From Phytohabitans aurantiacus (GTDB lineage: Bacteria > Actinomycetota > Actinomycetes > Mycobacteriales > Micromonosporaceae): a stretch of DNA of 64,000 bases. Shown piece by piece: positions 27,082 through 34,657 of this stretch. Made by a program: the position numbers and the translations under genes. Within the stretch, counting starts at the first letter, position 1. Each line of letters opens with the position of its first letter. Under the pieces are notes generated by a model that worked only from the letters and a program-made list of their open reading frames with translations, did no database searches and was not told the origin of the DNA. The stretch covers positions 161,872-225,871 of the forward strand of contig NZ_BSDI01000029.1 in assembly GCF_027923225.1 (NCBI RefSeq), given 5' to 3'.

Positions 27082-29523
27082 ATGCGACAGGATGGCGGGG
27101 TGCTGCCCGTTGAGAAGGTCCTGCCCGCGATCGGCGACGCCCTCCAGAGTGCGGGCGCGGCCGTCCTGGTGGCGCCGCCGGGCACCGGTAAGACGACGGT
27201 GGTGCCGCTGGCGCTCATGGATCGCGTACCGGGCGGGATCGTGGTCGCGGAGCCGCGCCGGGTCGCCGCCCGCGCGGCGGCGCGCCGGATGGCGGCCATG
27301 CTGGGCGATCGGGTCGGCGGCCGGGTCGGATACGCCGTTCGCGGGGATCGCCGGGTCAGCGCCGCCACGCGGGTGGAGGTGGTCACGACAGGCGTGCTGG
27401 TGCGGCGGTTGCAACGCGACCCCGAGCTGCCCGGCACCGATGTGGTGATCCTGGACGAATGCCACGAGCGGCACCTGGACTCGGATCTGGCCCTCGCGTT
27501 CTGTGTCGACGTACGCGCCACGATCCGGCCCGACCTGCGGCTGCTGGCCGCCTCGGCGACCGCGGACACCGCCCTGCTGGCTCGGGCGCTGGCCACCGAA
27601 GAGATCGTCACCGCCGACGAGGCGCTGTATCCGGTCGAGGTGGTGTGGGCGCCGCCGCCCCGGCCGGTCGCCGCGCCCCACGGGCTGCGGGTCGACCCGA
27701 GGCTGTTGGACCACGTCGCCGCGACGGTGCGCCGGGCGCTGGCCGAACACGATGGCGACGTGCTGGTGTTCCTGCCCGGTGCTGGCGAGATCACCGCGGT
27801 CGCGTCCAGGCTGCGCGAGGTCACCGTGCTGAGCCTGCACGGCCGCCAGGACGCCGCCGCCCAGGACGCGGTGCTTCGACCGGGCACCGGCCGCCGCGTG
27901 GTGCTGGCCAGTGCGGTCGCGGAGAGCAGCCTGACCGTGCCCGGGGTCCGGGTCGTCGTCGACGCCGGGCTCAGCCGGGTGCCGCGCACCGACCACGCCC
28001 GCGGTCTGGGCACCCTGGTCACGGTGCCGGTGTCGCGGTCGACCGCGGACCAGCGCGCCGGTCGGGCCGGGCGGGAGGCGCCGGGAGTGGTCTACCGGTG
28101 CTGGTCGCAGGCGCAGCACGACCGGCTGCCGGCCCAGCCCGAGCCCGAGATCGCGGTGGCCGACCTGACCGGCTTCGCGCTCGACCTGGCCTGCTGGGGC
28201 GACCCGGACGGCGTTGGGCTGGCGCTGCCGGACCCGCCGCCCGCCGGGGCGATGCGGGTCGCGACCCAGACGCTGCGCGCACTCGGCGCCGTCGACGCCG
28301 GCGGTCGGGTCACCGCGCGCGGGCGTGCCATCGCCGCTGTCGGCGCGCACCCGCGGCTGGCCCGGGCCCTGCTCGACGGCGCACCGGCGGTCGGCGCGGA
28401 CCGCGCCGCGCAGATCGTCGCGCTGCTCACCGAGCAGACCTCGGGCGAGGACCTGGTCGCGGCGTGGCGCCGGCAGCGGTCCAGCGCCGACCACCATTGG
28501 AAGACGGAGGTACGCCGGTTGCGTGCCGAAGCCGGTGACGTGGCGAGCACGGATCTGCCCGACGATCTGGCCGCTGGGCTGGTGGTCGGTCTGGCGTACC
28601 CGGAAAGGCTTGCCCGGGCCCGGCAACCGGGCGGCACGGCGTACCTCATGGTCGGTGGGACCGCGGCGGACCTCGCGCCGGGGTCGGTACTGGCGGGCGC
28701 GGCGTGGCTGGCGATCGCCGCCGCGGACCGCGACCCGAGCCGCCCCGCCGCCCGCATCCGGGTGGCGGCGGCGATCGACGAGGCGATCGCGCGGATCGCG
28801 GGCGCCGACCACCTGACCCGCGGCCAGGAGGTGGCCTGGTCCGGTGGCGACGTGGTGGCCCGCGCATACGAGCGGCTCGGCACGGTGACGCTCGTCGAAC
28901 GTCCGCTGCGCGACCCGGACCGCGCCGCACTCGACCGTGCCCTGCTCGAAGGCCTGCGCCGTGAGGGCCTGGCGTTGCTGAGGTGGGACCGCGACGCGCG
29001 TGCGCTGCGCGAGCGGCTGGCGTTCTGCCGGCACGCGCTGGGCGCACCCTGGCCGGACGTCTCAGACGGCACCCTGCTCGACGCGGCTGAGCAGTGGCTC
29101 AGTCCGGAACTGCACGCGGCGCGGCGCCGCGCCGACCTGGAACGCGCCGATGTCGCCACCGCCCTGCGCCGGCTACTGCCCTGGCCGCAGGCCGCCGCCC
29201 TGGACCGCGTCGCGCCGGAGCGCCTACCGGTGCCCGGCGGCTCGCGACTGCGGGTGGACTACAGCGATCCGCAGGCGCCCGTGCTGGCCCTGCGGGTGCA
29301 GGAGGCGTTCGGCTGGCAGGAGACACCAGTGATAGCCGATGGCCGGGTACCCGTCCTGCTGCACCTGCTCTCACCCGCGCGCCGCCCGGTCGCCATCACC
29401 AGCGACCTGGCGTCCTTCTGGCGCAACGGATACCCGCGAGTGCGCGCCGAACTACGCGGCCGATACCCGCGCCACGCCTGGCCCGAGGACCCGACCACCG
29501 GACACGCTGGACAGTCCACATAG
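27082..29523 (+). CDS. hrpB: ATP-dependent RNA helicase HrpB
   Basis: About 813 residues, normal for HrpB. DEAH-box helicase motifs occur in order: Walker A APPGTGKTT (residues 31-39), the DExH motif DECHER (usual form DEFHER or DEVHER), motif III SATAD, motif V AVAESSLTVPGVRVVVDAG and motif VI QRAGRAGR. A helicase-associated HA2 domain and the HrpB-specific C-terminal region (including a YPRHAWPEDP ending) follow. The ATG is chosen because it is followed within a few residues by LPVEKVLPAI, which matches the family's N-terminus; a GTG at 27100 is an alternative. The cellular role in actinomycetes is not well defined; general RNA remodelling is expected. Confidence 0.92.
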   Translation: MRQDGGVLPVEKVLPAIGDALQSAGAAVLVAPPGTGKTTVVPLALMDRVPGGIVVAEPRRVAARAAARRMAAMLGDRVGGRVGYAVRGDRRVSAATRVEVVTTGVLVRRLQRDPELPGTDVVILDECHERHLDSDLALAFCVDVRATIRPDLRLLAASATADTALLARALATEEIVTADEALYPVEVVWAPPPRPVAAPHGLRVDPRLLDHVAATVRRALAEHDGDVLVFLPGAGEITAVASRLREVTVLSLHGRQDAAAQDAVLRPGTGRRVVLASAVAESSLTVPGVRVVVDAGLSRVPRTDHARGLGTLVTVPVSRSTADQRAGRAGREAPGVVYRCWSQAQHDRLPAQPEPEIAVADLTGFALDLACWGDPDGVGLALPDPPPAGAMRVATQTLRALGAVDAGGRVTARGRAIAAVGAHPRLARALLDGAPAVGADRAAQIVALLTEQTSGEDLVAAWRRQRSSADHHWKTEVRRLRAEAGDVASTDLPDDLAAGLVVGLAYPERLARARQPGGTAYLMVGGTAADLAPGSVLAGAAWLAIAAADRDPSRPAARIRVAAAIDEAIARIAGADHLTRGQEVAWSGGDVVARAYERLGTVTLVERPLRDPDRAALDRALLEGLRREGLALLRWDRDARALRERLAFCRHALGAPWPDVSDGTLLDAAEQWLSPELHAARRRADLERADVATALRRLLPWPQAAALDRVAPERLPVPGGSRLRVDYSDPQAPVLALRVQEAFGWQETPVIADGRVPVLLHLLSPARRPVAITSDLASFWRNGYPRVRAELRGRYPRHAWPEDPTTGHAGQST

Positions 29524-29541
29524 GTCAGAAACAGCTGCAAC

Positions 29542-29593
29542 GAGCTACCGCGACGCCCGTCGCGGCACAGGCCGTTGCTCCCGCGGCCTCACC
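29542..29593 (-). repeat. Interspersed intergenic repeat core (copy D, inverted)
   Basis: The reverse complement of the shared core (GAGCTACCGCGACG ... GCTCCCGCGGCCTCACC). It lies between the convergent hrpB and FtsX genes and its GGTGAGGCC end provides the TGA stop of the FtsX permease. Confidence 0.75.
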
Positions 29594-31952
29594 CCGCGCG
29601 TTTCCACGACCCGCGGCTGAGCGGGGATCGCGGTTCCCGCCCGGCGAGCAGCCAGCCAAGACCCGCCGCGACCACCGGTACGCCGACAGCGATCACGAGC
29701 AGCTCCACGACCGGTACGCGCGCCAGCTCGCCCAACTGGTTGCGGGATGAGCCAGCCACGATGACGGTGTACGCGGCGGCGATACCCAGGATGCCGCCCA
29801 GTAGCGCGAGCCCGCCGGCCGTCGACGACGTGAGCGTGCGCCGGATGCGACTCGTCGCGCCCGTCGCGGTCAACGTGCGCAGGTCGCCCGCCGCCTCGGC
29901 GCGGATCAGCCCGACGGTCATGGCGAGGATCGCGAGCGCGAGTACGGCTCCCGCCCCCGTCGCGATCGCGCGCAGTGCCAGCAGCCCGCCGCGCATGTTG
30001 CGGTCCTCGATGACGAGTCCGGCGTCGAGCGCGAGTTCCCGCGCTGCCGTGAGCTGCTTCCCGGTCAACGGCTGCGGCGCCTCGACCAGCCAGCCGACGC
30101 GTACCGGCTCCCAGTTGTGGCGTCGCAGCGCCGCCGGAGTGAGAAACACCTTCGGAAGCGACTCGAAGTGCGGTCGCGTGGTCAGCACATCCATTGCGTG
30201 GCCGACGCCGGCGGGATCGACGCTGAAGTAACGCAGCACCTCAGGCGTGGCAACCAGCGGTACCGTCTGCTCGCTGGCATCGACCGGCAGCCGCCCGATC
30301 CGCCCACCGCTGGCATCCGCGCGCGGTGCCTCGGCCGGGTCTATCGCGACTTCGAGCGGGATGACGGTCGGGTTGGCGAGCGTGGCCGTGTACCGCCGGA
30401 CCTGGGTCTCGATCGCCGCGAGCTGAGCCGGCGTGCGGTCGGGAACGCGCAGGCCGGGGGAGTCGGTCCAGATGAGAAGCTGGCGATCGGAAAGGTTGCC
30501 CTCGGCGGCGGTTTGCTCGAGCACTCCCGCCGCGACCACGATCGCAACCGGCACCGCGAGTGCCACGCTGATCGCCGCCAGCGCGGCGCTCGACCGTGCC
30601 TGGTGGCGGGCGAGGTCACGTAAGGCCAGCCGGGACGCGACCGGGAGCCGGGCGCCGATGGCGGCGAGCAGCCGGATCGCCAACGGCCCGACGAACAGCA
30701 GCGCGAGCCCGATGGCCAGCGTGCCAGCGACGATCAGCGCCACCTCGGCGAGCTCCAACGCGTTGCGACCCGCCGCGTTGCTCCGTTGCGCGAGCCGCAG
30801 CGACACGATGCCCAGCCCGAGAAACGCTGCCGCGGCCACCGCCGACCGGCGTACCCGCTTGGGCCGCGGCGGCCGGGACGACAGGGCAAGCGTTATCGGC
30901 ACCCGGGCAGCGGTGCGCGCCGGCCGCCACGCCGCCACGGTCGCCGTCAGGATGGCCAGCAGTACCGCGAAGGCGATCTGCCACCACGGCAGGTCCAGCC
31001 GGTCGATGCGGTGCCCCGCCGCCGCCTCGAACCGGGGCGTCACAGCGATCCACACCAGGGCACCCGCGACCGCGCCGACCGCCGACGCCGCGACACCGAC
31101 CGCGGCGCCTTCCGTCAGCAGCACGAGACGGAGGTGCCGTGGAGTCGCGCCGACCGCGGCGAGCAGGCCGAGCTGCCTCAGCCTGCGGTGCGCGACGACG
31201 GCGAAGCCGGCCGCCGCGATGAGGCAGACGAGCAGCATGCTCACCGCGAAGACGCTGAACACGCCCGCGGCCGCCTCCATCCACGCGCCCGAAGGGCGCA
31301 GCTCGTACACCGGCTGGCCGTGCCCCGCGCGGTACTCCGCGAACCGTGCCGGATCGGCGGCCGTGAGCACGGTGACCGACTCCGGCGGTTCGGGCTGCGC
31401 CGGCGCGACAAGGACGAACTCCGCGCCCAGATCACCGGGGTTCTCGACCAGGCCGACCACGGTCCAGCTGCGGCCGCCGAGCGCCAGTACGCCGCCGGCG
31501 CGCACCCCCAGTTCCGTCGCCACGTCGTCGGTGATCGCCGCCTCGCCGGGCTTGGTCGGGTAGCGCCCCGACAGCAGCCGCAGCATCGGCGCGCCGTACG
31601 GGCCGCGTGGATCCTGCGCCCGCACCTCGATGGTCTCCACCGACCCGGGGACCGGCAGGTGCCAGTGCCCAACCACGTCGATCGTGCCGAACCACTCGCG
31701 CGCCTCCGCGATCTGGGGCTCCAGCGGCCGCTCCGCGCCGGCGTACACCGTGAACCACTGGCTGGCGGAGCCGAACCTGGCGCTGGCCGGCGGCGTCAAG
31801 TGGTACCCGGCCGACACGCCCACGACGGCCGCCGTGACGGCGACGCTCAGGAGCGCCAGCACCGCGGCCTGCTGGCGCCACTCGCGGCGGAACAGCCGCC
31901 ACGCCCAGCGGACTACGGCGCGCCGGGCCGGCAGGCCGCCGTTACGGCTCAC
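29589..31952 (-). CDS. ABC transporter permease, FtsX/MacB type
   Basis: A 787-residue membrane protein with a first helix near residues 28-50 (AAVLALLSVAVTAAVVGVSAGY), an extracytoplasmic MacB-like domain to about residue 215, then two FtsX blocks of three or four helices (about 215-460 and 650-770) separated by a second external domain. Its start overlaps the upstream ATPase gene by four bases (ATGA), so the two form one transporter. Such single-protein double-FtsX permeases export peptides, lipids or antibiotics, or act as mechanotransmitters. The stop codon lies inside a copy of the intergenic repeat. Confidence 0.9.
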   Translation of the reverse strand: MSRNGGLPARRAVVRWAWRLFRREWRQQAAVLALLSVAVTAAVVGVSAGYHLTPPASARFGSASQWFTVYAGAERPLEPQIAEAREWFGTIDVVGHWHLPVPGSVETIEVRAQDPRGPYGAPMLRLLSGRYPTKPGEAAITDDVATELGVRAGGVLALGGRSWTVVGLVENPGDLGAEFVLVAPAQPEPPESVTVLTAADPARFAEYRAGHGQPVYELRPSGAWMEAAAGVFSVFAVSMLLVCLIAAAGFAVVAHRRLRQLGLLAAVGATPRHLRLVLLTEGAAVGVAASAVGAVAGALVWIAVTPRFEAAAGHRIDRLDLPWWQIAFAVLLAILTATVAAWRPARTAARVPITLALSSRPPRPKRVRRSAVAAAAFLGLGIVSLRLAQRSNAAGRNALELAEVALIVAGTLAIGLALLFVGPLAIRLLAAIGARLPVASRLALRDLARHQARSSAALAAISVALAVPVAIVVAAGVLEQTAAEGNLSDRQLLIWTDSPGLRVPDRTPAQLAAIETQVRRYTATLANPTVIPLEVAIDPAEAPRADASGGRIGRLPVDASEQTVPLVATPEVLRYFSVDPAGVGHAMDVLTTRPHFESLPKVFLTPAALRRHNWEPVRVGWLVEAPQPLTGKQLTAARELALDAGLVIEDRNMRGGLLALRAIATGAGAVLALAILAMTVGLIRAEAAGDLRTLTATGATSRIRRTLTSSTAGGLALLGGILGIAAAYTVIVAGSSRNQLGELARVPVVELLVIAVGVPVVAAGLGWLLAGREPRSPLSRGSWKRAG

Positions 31953-32674
31953 TTGCCCGCTCCCGGTGCCAGGAGGGATTCCGGGCCGGCGCTCGGTGCG
32001 GTCTGGTCGACCACCCGGCCGTCACGCAGGAACACCACGCGGTCGGCCCAGGAAGCCATCTGGGCGTCGTGGGTCACCACGACGCCGGCCACGCCCTGCT
32101 GGCTGGCCAGGCGGAGCATGCGCATCACCGTCTCGCCGCTCAACGAGTCGAGCGCGCCGGTGGGCTCGTCGGCCAGCAGCAACCGCCGTTCCCCGACGAC
32201 GGCCCGTGCGATCGCCACCCGCTGGCTCTCGCCGCCGGACAGCTCATCCGGGTAGCGGGTGGCTCGCTCGGTCAGGTCGAGCTTCGCGAGTACCTCCATC
32301 GCGGCGGCCCGGGCAACCTTGCCCTTCACGCCGTCGAGCTCGAGCGGGAGTGACACGTTTTCGACGGCGGTCAGCCCGGCGAGGAGGTTGTAGTCCTGGA
32401 AGACGTATCCGATCGACCGCCGGCGCAGCCGCGCGCGGTCGTTGCGGGACATGCCCGCCAGCTCGTGACCGGCGATGAAGACGTCACCACTGGTCGGTTC
32501 CTCCAGGGTTCCGGCGATCGTGAGCAGCGTGCTCTTTCCCGATCCGCTCGGACCCATCACCGCCACCAGCTCGCCGCCCCGGACGGACAGGTCGACCTCG
32601 CGCAACGCGTGCACCTCCGCGCGGCCCTCTCCGTACACTTTGGACACCTGGCGTAGTTCGATGGCCGCGCTCAT
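31949..32674 (-). CDS. ABC transporter ATP-binding protein, LolD/MacB type
   Basis: A 241-residue nucleotide-binding subunit with Walker A GPSGSGKST, a Q-loop at VFQDYNL, signature LSGGESQRVAIARA, Walker B RRLLLADEPTGALD and the switch histidine in VVVTHDAQ. The DEPTGALD variant is typical of the MacB/LolD/FtsE class that pairs with FtsX-type permeases. Four-base overlaps on both sides (padR upstream, permease downstream) show a tightly coupled three-gene operon controlled by the PadR regulator. The substrate is not evident, but PadR control favours drug or peptide efflux. Confidence 0.95.
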   Translation of the reverse strand: MSAAIELRQVSKVYGEGRAEVHALREVDLSVRGGELVAVMGPSGSGKSTLLTIAGTLEEPTSGDVFIAGHELAGMSRNDRARLRRRSIGYVFQDYNLLAGLTAVENVSLPLELDGVKGKVARAAAMEVLAKLDLTERATRYPDELSGGESQRVAIARAVVGERRLLLADEPTGALDSLSGETVMRMLRLASQQGVAGVVVTHDAQMASWADRVVFLRDGRVVDQTAPSAGPESLLAPGAGK

Positions 32675-33246
32675 CGCCGTATCCCCGCGATCCGGCGGCC
32701 GACGCGCGGCGCGTCCTTGCTTGCGGCGCGAGCCGGTAGGCGCTTGAGCCGAGCGTCCGCCGTGTCGAGCCAGCGGACGATCGCCTCCAACCGGAACAGC
32801 TCCGAATCCACGACGAGCGCCAGCTCCACCTCATCCTCGGCGATCTCACCCTTCAAATGGGTGTACTCCTGCATCGCCTGCACGAGGTGGCGCCGGTGCA
32901 CCTGGAGCAGCTCGGCCAGGTCGACACCGGGCACCCGCATCGCCACGAGCAGCTTGATGACGAGCTCGTCGCGTGGTGGCGGAATCACATCCGGTGGCGT
33001 GCGCAGCCACTCGGTCAGCTCGTCGGAGCCGGGCGGCGTGATGGTGAATACGTTCTGGGGCCCCGCGCCGCCGGAACCCTCCGACTCGACGAAACCGTCG
33101 CGCTCCAGGCGCTGGAGAGTGGTGTAGACCTGCCCGACGTTGAGCGGCCACACCTCTCCGGTCCTGGACTCGAACTCCTGCCTCAGCTGAAGGCCATACT
33201 TCGGACCCTCGCTGAGCAGGGCCAATAGGGCGTGCCGGATGCTCAT
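32671..33246 (-). CDS. PadR family transcriptional regulator
   Basis: A 191-residue protein beginning MSIRHALLALLSEGPKYGLQL, the typical PadR N-terminus, with a winged helix through residue 80 (VGQVYTTLQRLERDGFVE) and a C-terminal helical dimerisation domain (Vir-like, about 95-175). It is first in the operon with an ABC exporter. A palindromic, AT-rich site lies immediately upstream of the start, suggesting autorepression. PadR regulators commonly release DNA when a toxic compound binds, inducing the exporter. Confidence 0.92.
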   Translation of the reverse strand: MSIRHALLALLSEGPKYGLQLRQEFESRTGEVWPLNVGQVYTTLQRLERDGFVESEGSGGAGPQNVFTITPPGSDELTEWLRTPPDVIPPPRDELVIKLLVAMRVPGVDLAELLQVHRRHLVQAMQEYTHLKGEIAEDEVELALVVDSELFRLEAIVRWLDTADARLKRLPARAASKDAPRVGRRIAGIRR

Positions 33247-33249
33247 ACC

Positions 33250-33271
33250 GAGTATGATACTCAGTATACTG
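33250..33271. promoter_or_regulatory. Putative PadR operator
   Basis: Two adjacent palindromes, GAGTATGATACTC (13 bases) and CAGTATACTG (10 bases), share the half-site AGTAT and begin 4 bases upstream of the padR start. The AT-rich motif stands out from the GC-rich surroundings and resembles known PadR-type sites with ATAC/GTAT arms. Confidence 0.7.
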
Positions 33272-33365
33272 GCCGAGCGGTCAAGGGCTCCGACGAACTG
33301 ACCGGTACGGGCAACCCCCCGAGGGTCCGGCTCCGTTTCATGGCGGAGAAGGGGAGGTGGCCACG

Positions 33366-33878
33366 GTGGCTTTGGACGTGGAGTCCTACCGCGAATACGT
33401 GACAGCCCGGATGGACGGGCTGCGACGTACCGCGTACTTACTGTGCGGTGATTGGCATACCGCCGACGATCTGGTGTCAACCACCCTCGTGAAGCTGTAC
33501 CGGCAGTGGCGCCGGGTGTCCGTGATGGACAACCGGGATGCCTATGCGCGGCGCGTGCTGTTGCGGGTGTGGCTGGACGAGCGTCGCAGGCCGTGGCGGC
33601 GGGAGCACAGCACCAGCGTGCTGCCGGACCACGTCGAGGCCCGGGGCGCCCGGATCGAAAGCGTCCCCGACCGGCTGGCCATCCTCGCCCTGCTGGCCGA
33701 GGTGCCGCCGCGCCGGCGCGCGGTGCTCGTGCTGCGGTACTACTGCGACCTGTCGGTCGAGGAGACCGCCGCCGCGCTCGGCTGCTCGCCCGGAACCGTG
33801 AAGAGCCAGGCCGCCCGGGCGCTGGAGGCGCTGCGGGCCCGGATGGTCGGCACCAAATCCCTTACCCAGGAGGCATGA
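33366..33878 (+). CDS. SigE-family ECF sigma factor
   Basis: A 170-residue sigma factor of the short actinomycete SigE-like group. Start: a GTG eight bases after GGGGAGG; a GTG nine bases earlier overlaps that site. Region 2 includes YREYVTARMDGLRRTAYLLCGDWHTADDLVSTTLVKLY, and region 4 includes LAEVPPRRRAVLVLRYYCDLSVEETAAALGCSPGTVKSQAARAL. Its last codons overlap the anti-sigma-like gene by four bases (ATGA), and a secreted S8 protease gene follows, suggesting one operon. Confidence 0.92.
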   Translation: MALDVESYREYVTARMDGLRRTAYLLCGDWHTADDLVSTTLVKLYRQWRRVSVMDNRDAYARRVLLRVWLDERRRPWRREHSTSVLPDHVEARGARIESVPDRLAILALLAEVPPRRRAVLVLRYYCDLSVEETAAALGCSPGTVKSQAARALEALRARMVGTKSLTQEA

Positions 33879-34627
33879 CCGTGCACAACCTCACCGACGA
33901 ATTCCGGGCGGCCGTGGACGGCCCGCCGCCGAGCGGCATCGACGTCGACCGGCTCATCACCGCCGAACGGCGCCGCACCCGCCGGTTGCGCTGGGCCGGC
34001 GGCGGCGCCGCGCTGTCCGCGGCGGTCGCTGTCGCTTTTCTGGTATCACCAAACGCGCCGGCCCCAGTGGAGAACCCGGATGTCGGCGCGCTCGCCCCGG
34101 TGGCGGCCGACTGCCCGCGAGCATCGGTCGGCGACCGGGATCGGCACGGAGTCCCCGAATACACGCGTGACCCACGCCTGACCGAGTCGTGTGCCGACGC
34201 GACCGCCCGGCTGACCGCGGCGCTGCGGCCGGCACTCGACACGGTCGTGCCGGGGGTGACCGCCAAGGGTTTCGTGCTCAACGAGTACACGAATCAGTAC
34301 GAGAGCTCGACCCCGATCACGACGAAGTCGGGCGCCGGCCGCGTGACGGTGATGGTACGGACCCAGACACAGCCAGTGCCCACGGCGCGGGAGTGCAAGG
34401 ACGGCTGCTCCCACGAAGTCCGGCCAGACGGCACGGTCATCGAGGTGTTCGACGGTACGCGCGAGCAGATTTCGCACGCGGTCGACATCTACCTGCCGGA
34501 CCACACCCAGATTTCGGTGCACGCCACCCTCCTCGCCGAGGGGGCACCTCGCCACCTGCCGCTGTCCATCGCCGAGACGAAGGCACTGGCACTGGCCCTC
34601 ACTCCCGACCTCACCCTCTTCCCGTAA
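33875..34627 (+). CDS. Membrane-anchored anti-sigma-like protein
   Basis: A 250-residue protein with an N-terminal cytoplasmic segment (about 45 residues, including ITAERRRTRRLRW), one membrane span near 48-66 (GGAALSAAVAVAFLV) and an extracytoplasmic domain with four cysteines (two in ECKDGC). It is translationally coupled to the sigma gene by an ATGA overlap. It is the probable partner of that sigma factor, by position and topology; no zinc-type anti-sigma motif is present. The layout mirrors the 4.8-6.1 kb pair. Confidence 0.72.
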   Translation: MTVHNLTDEFRAAVDGPPPSGIDVDRLITAERRRTRRLRWAGGGAALSAAVAVAFLVSPNAPAPVENPDVGALAPVAADCPRASVGDRDRHGVPEYTRDPRLTESCADATARLTAALRPALDTVVPGVTAKGFVLNEYTNQYESSTPITTKSGAGRVTVMVRTQTQPVPTARECKDGCSHEVRPDGTVIEVFDGTREQISHAVDIYLPDHTQISVHATLLAEGAPRHLPLSIAETKALALALTPDLTLFP

Positions 34628-34657
34628 AGCAAACGGTTCTTCTGGCAAGGAGGCTTT

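Noticed and set aside
26077..29034. 985-residue reading of the M48 frame extending through hrpB
   Set aside because: Only the last 328 residues form a real protein; the upstream extension lies wholly opposite the hrpB coding sequence and has shadow composition.
29589..33246. Part of an antibiotic biosynthesis cluster because of the PadR-controlled exporter
   Set aside because: No biosynthetic enzymes lie nearby; neighbours are housekeeping-like genes (hrpB, M48) and a sigma factor operon.
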